Assembly: GCA_016180955.1 (NCBI GenBank)
Contig: JACPAD010000004.1
Span: forward strand, 1 to 52,562
From: Candidatus Zambryskiibacteriota bacterium
GTDB taxonomy: Bacteria; Patescibacteriota; Minisyncoccia; Phycocordibacterales; Zambryskibacteraceae
Reading direction: 5' to 3'
Length of the DNA: 52,562 bases
Within the stretch, counting starts at the first letter, position 1, and every line of letters begins with the position of its first letter. Position numbers and translations under genes: made by a program. Shown in pieces: positions 49,392 through 52,562 of this stretch. The notes below the pieces were generated by a model. The model was not told the origin of the DNA. It did no database searches and saw only the letters and a program-made list of their open reading frames with translations.

Positions 49392-49854
49392 GAAACACTA
49401 CTGCCATCCAGCGCAATTTGAAGTCTGAGCTTTTCTTCGGATACCATAAGTCATCATAGTCAAACCATAATCTCATAAATATGGTTTTCTCAAGTTTTAT
49501 TACCCTTCCTGATTCCGGGTCATTGAGCCAAATGTGTTTCTTATCCATCTTCTCTACAACACTAAAATGGCCGACATATCCTCGAAGCATCCATGAAACT
49601 ATAATGACCTTATCATTGCTATTTTGTGCGACGAGATCTTGCCAGCCTGAGTTATAAGAAGCCTTCACGTTGAGGCCAATTTTCTTGAGAGTCGCGACAA
49701 TATCTTTGTTATTCATACCCTCCTTTTTCCAATTACCACAGAGTATTTCGATATTTTTTTGTGACATCTTGATACCAAAGTAATTCACAATCATCTTAAT
49801 CGAAGTTGGACCGCAGCCGGAACAATGCTTCTGTTTTAGGATTCTTACCTTCAT
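49381..49854 (-). CDS. Stand-alone C39-like cysteine peptidase
   Basis: 157 residues from ATG 49854 (MKVRILKQKHCSGCGPTSIK); an in-frame ATG at 49890 adds 12 residues. The Gln/Cys pair in KQKHCSGCGPTS matches the papain-like C39 active site (oxyanion Gln and catalytic Cys), with His in RGYVGHFSVVE (about 91-101) and Asp in LNDPESG (about 109-115). C39 peptidases cleave double-Gly leader peptides, usually as the N-terminal domain of a bacteriocin ABC exporter; here it is free-standing and faces a broken ABC exporter gene. No membrane segment. No obvious double-Gly substrate gene is seen nearby. Confidence 0.75.
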   Translation of the reverse strand: MKVRILKQKHCSGCGPTSIKMIVNYFGIKMSQKNIEILCGNWKKEGMNNKDIVATLKKIGLNVKASYNSGWQDLVAQNSNDKVIIVSWMLRGYVGHFSVVEKMDKKHIWLNDPESGRVIKLEKTIFMRLWFDYDDLWYPKKSSDFKLRWMAVVFQKK

Positions 49855-49966
49855 GCTACCTATAATGCAATAAATAAAGCAGCTTAACAATAGTCACCTT
49901 TCTTTATAGGAAAAGCCCCATTCCTTTTGCTCCCACCAAGCCGGAGGGTTTATCAAATAAAACAAT

Positions 49967-49995
49967 TTTGTATACATCTATCGTATATGGTATAA
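49967..49995 (+). promoter_or_regulatory. Promoter of the VWFA gene
   Basis: -35 TTGTAT (49967-49972), 17-nt spacer, -10 TATAAT (49990-49995), followed by a leader of about 70 nt. Confidence 0.65.
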
Positions 49996-50011
49996 TTAAG
50001 GCCGGATAAGT

Positions 50012-50038
50012 TTTCTGTTCTTTCTGTTCTTTCTGTTC
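50012..50038 (+). repeat. 9-bp tandem repeat in the VWFA leader
   Basis: TTTCTGTTC three times in tandem within the 5-prime untranslated region. Copy-number change would alter leader length, not the protein. Confidence 0.8.
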
Positions 50039-50072
50039 TTTGTCGTGTAACTCTCTATAGGAGGAGAAGGCA

Positions 50073-51239
50073 ATGAGACTCTTACTGTGCGCAGTTTTGA
50101 CCGGCCTCTTGCTTGTAAGCCGGGTGACGGCACAGCAAGAGCAGCAGAGGTTTCGAGCCGAAACCGAACTGGTTGAGGTGAACGTGCTTGTAACGGACAA
50201 AAACGGAGAAGTGGTCCGCGGACTGACTAAAGACGACTTCACCGTTCTCGACGAAGGCAAGCCTCAACAGATCTCGAACTTCTCGTTCGTGGAAATTCCG
50301 TTTTCGAACTCTGGGAGTGCCGAACTCGCGATGACGGTAACAGAATCTGGTATTGATGTGAAAGCCGAATCTCTCGGCCGCATCTATATTATGGTTCTTG
50401 ACGACCTTCATACCACGAGTTGTGTGGACGACCGTCTGGAGTGCGAGGTGGCATCGGCATGGATTGATGTCAAGAAGAGAGCCCGCTTGTTCATCGAGAA
50501 ATTCTTCTCGAACAACGACTTGATGGCCGTTGTCTATACGAGCGAAATCTCTGGCTTGGGTCAAGACCTTACCAACGACCGAGCTCTGCTTCTCAAAGTT
50601 CTTGAGGGGTTTAGCGGTCGGCGACCAAACGATCCTCCGGTCGGCCGAAAAGTCGAAGCCACTCTCGCTGAAAGAAGGTCGAACGACCTTCATATGCTCC
50701 GACAGGTCCAGGACTTGGCCAACTGGAGTGAAAAAAACCTTCCCGCTCGTCAGAAGGTGGTCCTTCTCTTCAGTGAGGGTATCGAGAACTGGGCGGGGAT
50801 TCCTCAAACGGACACCTCAAATGTGGCGTTAAGTCCGTCAGCCAGAGCTAGGGCTTCGTCTGATGCCAGCAGAGCTGTTCCTCGAGAGGACAGTATCATG
50901 TTGGATCGAATGCGAGAAACGGTTGCCGTTGCGGTCGGAGCAAATCTCTCGATTGTTTCGGTCGATGCGAGAGGGCTGGGGGCGCCGGACGATGGCCACC
51001 AGTCTCTCCGTATACTCTCGGAAGGAACGGGCACCCGCCCGATTCTCAGGACCAATGAGTTCGAGCAAGCATTCGAAAGGCTTGTCCGCGAACACAGCTT
51101 GTACTACCTCGTGGGCTACACGATGCCGTTAGGAGTGAAGCAGGGAGAGACCCGCCGAATCACAATGAAAGTGAACCGTCGCGGGGTCGAGATGCGCTAT
51201 CGTCAGGCATATGTCGTGCCAGCTTCTCTTAGAGACTAA
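50073..51239 (+). CDS. Secreted VWFA-domain protein
   Basis: 388 residues. Signal peptide (about 1-20, ending VTAQ), a beta region VEVNVLVTDKNGEVVRGLTKDDFTVLDEGKPQ split around 35-66, then a VWA-like domain (about 100-310) whose MIDAS is imperfect (MVLDDLHTT in place of D-x-S-x-S), and a C-terminal beta part with YYLVGYTMP. The KDDFTVLDEGKPQQI pattern is typical of secreted VWFA proteins of Acidobacteriota-like bacteria, and the codon use (GC-rich third positions) differs from the AT-rich neighbours, suggesting transfer (inference). Strong Shine-Dalgarno AGGAGGAG (50059-50066), own promoter and terminator. Adhesion is a possible role. Confidence 0.82.
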   Translation: MRLLLCAVLTGLLLVSRVTAQQEQQRFRAETELVEVNVLVTDKNGEVVRGLTKDDFTVLDEGKPQQISNFSFVEIPFSNSGSAELAMTVTESGIDVKAESLGRIYIMVLDDLHTTSCVDDRLECEVASAWIDVKKRARLFIEKFFSNNDLMAVVYTSEISGLGQDLTNDRALLLKVLEGFSGRRPNDPPVGRKVEATLAERRSNDLHMLRQVQDLANWSEKNLPARQKVVLLFSEGIENWAGIPQTDTSNVALSPSARARASSDASRAVPREDSIMLDRMRETVAVAVGANLSIVSVDARGLGAPDDGHQSLRILSEGTGTRPILRTNEFEQAFERLVREHSLYYLVGYTMPLGVKQGETRRITMKVNRRGVEMRYRQAYVVPASLRD

Positions 51240-51254
51240 CGGCGCTGTTTTGTG

Positions 51255-51292
51255 AGGTCGGTTTCGCGTTCGCGCGAGGCCGACCTTTTTTT
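51255..51292 (+). terminator. Terminator of the VWFA gene
   Basis: AGGTCGG (51255-51261) / CCGACCT (51280-51286) with an inner CGCG pair, followed by seven T. Confidence 0.85.
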
Positions 51293-51295
51293 ATT

Positions 51296-51358
51296 GTGTT
51301 AACAGAGGAACAGCCATTTGAAACATTTGCCGAAGTTCTGGATAAGAAGTTGAAATAA
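51296..51358 (+). pseudogene. Possible short coding remnant
   Basis: The frame VLTEEQPFETFAEVLDKKLK then TAA looks like the tail of a protein with a C-terminal helix, but has no start signal and directly follows a terminator. Very uncertain. Confidence 0.15.
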
Positions 51359-51378
51359 AAATGCTTTTACTCTAAACT
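51350..51378 (+). promoter_or_regulatory. Promoter of the 217-aa gene, leaderless-type
   Basis: -35 TTGAAA (51350-51355), 17-nt spacer, -10 TAAACT (51373-51378), 6 nt before ATG 51385. Confidence 0.6.
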
Positions 51379-51384
51379 TTAGCT

Positions 51385-52038
51385 ATGGAACCGCAAACTC
51401 CTGTTTATCAAAATCCTGTTCCGCAAGTCCAATCACCCAAACCTCTTGATTCTAAGAAATCGCATAAAATTCTATGGTTAACCATCCTGGCCTTACTCAT
51501 AGCCGTCAGTTTTTATTTGACTAGATTGTCTACTCCATCTATAGCAGTTGTAGATCATACACAGATCGAAAGTATTTCAGAAGAAATTCTTGCGCGTAAT
51601 TTCAACCCGAACAAAAGTAATCCAACTCCCGCTGAGATAGAGGCCATTAAGGAATCAGTAAGAACAGTGAGTAAAATTAAGTTACCGAAAATATTAAGCA
51701 AAGAATCTATCAATGTCGATCAATTGCCTGCCGATATGAGTTTTCTTAAATCTACAGGAGTAATCGCCAGCTCTTTATCTGCCAATTTCCAAGGTGGTGC
51801 AGTTGGGTTTGAAGCCGTTTTCAAATATGAAAGTAATTTAATCGATACCTTCAGTCTTTATAAGAGTTTTTATCATAATGATTTTTATATTCTTAAAGAA
51901 TGGCTTGTTGATGAAAATTTAGCGACGATTACTTTTGAAAAGTCCGGATACCTTTTTAGAATTGTGATATATCCCAGCGCCAATAATTCTACTGAAGCGG
52001 TTATTATAGGATTCCCTATCCCTGTAAAAACATTATGA
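51385..52038 (+). CDS. Hypothetical single-pass membrane protein
   Basis: 217 residues. A Pro/Gln-rich N-terminal tail in the cytosol (about 1-28), one membrane segment (about 29-46), then an extracytoplasmic alpha/beta domain (about 50-217) with no recognised family. Its stop overlaps the start of the Tyr/Pro-rich gene as ATGA, so the two are translated together and may form one surface system, the present protein perhaps anchoring or assisting export (inference). Confidence 0.7.
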   Translation: MEPQTPVYQNPVPQVQSPKPLDSKKSHKILWLTILALLIAVSFYLTRLSTPSIAVVDHTQIESISEEILARNFNPNKSNPTPAEIEAIKESVRTVSKIKLPKILSKESINVDQLPADMSFLKSTGVIASSLSANFQGGAVGFEAVFKYESNLIDTFSLYKSFYHNDFYILKEWLVDENLATITFEKSGYLFRIVIYPSANNSTEAVIIGFPIPVKTL

Positions 52039-52562
52039 CCAATAAAATAAAATTCATTCTAGTCACACTCTTTTCTTTGGCTATTTTGTTTTCTGTAAAT
52101 ACTTTTGTCCAAGCTAGCCATGAATGCACTTGGGGTCTCGGGGATGATTATTGCAGCAGTCCGGAATCCAGTTGCGGTAGTTGTGATGATGATGAAGACG
52201 GAGGGAGCTGCTTCGATGTTTGTAATCCCGGTTGTGAAGGATATGACCCAAATTATTGTGGCTATCCAACACCTGAATACGGTTACCCCACACCTGAATA
52301 TGGCTACCCAACACCTGAATACGGCTACCCGACTCCGTCATACGCCTACCCCTACCCATACCCCTACGAGTATCAGTATCAGTATGAATACCAATACCCA
52401 ACCCCGTACGGAACTCCCTACGCGTACCCAACTCCATACTCCACCCCTTACTCATACCAAACTCCTTATGCCTACCCTTATCCAACTCCTTATGCCTATC
52501 AGACTCCATACGCCTACCCCTACCCCACCCCTTATGTTTATCAATACCAGTATCAATATCAG
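52035..52562 (+). CDS. Secreted Cys- and Tyr/Pro-rich repeat protein (partial)
   Basis: 176 codons, open at the window end. Signal peptide (about 1-28, ending VQAS), then a Cys/Asp-rich segment (about 29-72; eight Cys, run DDDEDGG), then a low-complexity region of YPTPEYG, YAYPYPTP and YQYQYEY units (about 73-176 and on). Nearly every other residue is Tyr or Pro, with no Lys. Tyr/Pro repeats occur in extracellular matrix and adhesive proteins that are cross-linked through tyrosine; function here is inference. Starts by ATGA overlap with the 217-aa gene. Confidence 0.75.
   Translation, partial: MTNKIKFILVTLFSLAILFSVNTFVQASHECTWGLGDDYCSSPESSCGSCDDDEDGGSCFDVCNPGCEGYDPNYCGYPTPEYGYPTPEYGYPTPEYGYPTPSYAYPYPYPYEYQYQYEYQYPTPYGTPYAYPTPYSTPYSYQTPYAYPYPTPYAYQTPYAYPYPTPYVYQYQYQYQ

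Noticed and set aside
52114..52509. Minus-strand 131-aa frame
   Set aside because: Antisense of the Tyr/Pro repeat DNA; its low complexity mirrors the real gene.

Overview
The window looks like a chromosomal segment of a Patescibacteria/CPR bacterium, most likely of the Parcubacteria/Paceibacteria kind (inference; no 16S gene is present). The signs are: housekeeping proteins cut to a minimum (UvrC without its HhH tail, an alanyl-tRNA synthetase of only the catalytic half, YchF without its helical domain); a PriA whose helicase motifs are gone; families frequent in CPR (DUF5671, a baseplate-J-like membrane protein, sigma-region-4/HARE-HTH and ATP-cone/nuclease fusions); tiny intergenic gaps; and start codons placed 6 nt after a -10 box, the mark of leaderless mRNAs.

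Layout. 1-2.9 kb: tandem secreted Thr-rich proteins with peptidoglycan-binding and FN3-like domains, one broken by a 5-bp tandem duplication. 2.9-9.2 kb: hpf, two IS200-like/RAYT Y1 transposases each bracketed by its own pair of hairpins, the priA-def-fmt operon on the minus strand, mreB, and a small membrane peptide gene. 9.3-17 kb: uvrB, uvrA, a type II toxin-antitoxin pair overlapping uvrC, and ddl. 17-19.8 kb: a probable structured ncRNA, tRNA-Ala(TGC), and a two-gene cysteine-rich membrane system that I cannot assign. 19.9-22.5 kb: DedA, DUF5679, a matrixin-like protease and a flavodoxin-fold oxidoreductase. 22.5-25.9 kb: an AT-rich defence cassette (possible HEPN protein, C5 methyltransferase, NgoFVII-type PLD nuclease, Vsr). 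26.3-38 kb: ychF, DUF5671, leuS carrying an inserted Nudix domain, a sigma-4/HARE-HTH regulator, a DUF8128-like protein, mltG, mnmA, an ATP-cone nuclease, a UDG lacking Fe-S cysteines, a 39-aa gene and short alaS. 37.9-43.3 kb: a baseplate-J-like protein, then infA-rpmJ-rpsM-rpsK-rpsD-rpoA-rplQ-rplM-rpsI. 43.3-47.7 kb: two small self-contained minus-strand genes, a possible ncRNA, and grpE-dnaK-dnaJ, with dnaK frameshifted by a 10-bp tandem duplication. 47.7-49.3 kb: an ABC exporter cut off inside its nucleotide-binding domain and joined to the tail of an agmatinase. 49.4-52.6 kb: a C39-like peptidase, a VWFA secreted protein, and a Tyr/Pro-rich secreted repeat protein leaving the window.

The themes that stand out are palindromic DNA placed inside housekeeping genes (uvrB, leuS, ychF, dnaK, dnaJ, mnmA, rpsI) beside two palindrome-flanked Y1 transposases; a two-class gene organisation (leaderless housekeeping genes versus small genes with full promoters, Shine-Dalgarno sites and terminators); the LeuRS-Nudix chimera; and the cysteine-rich membrane pair.
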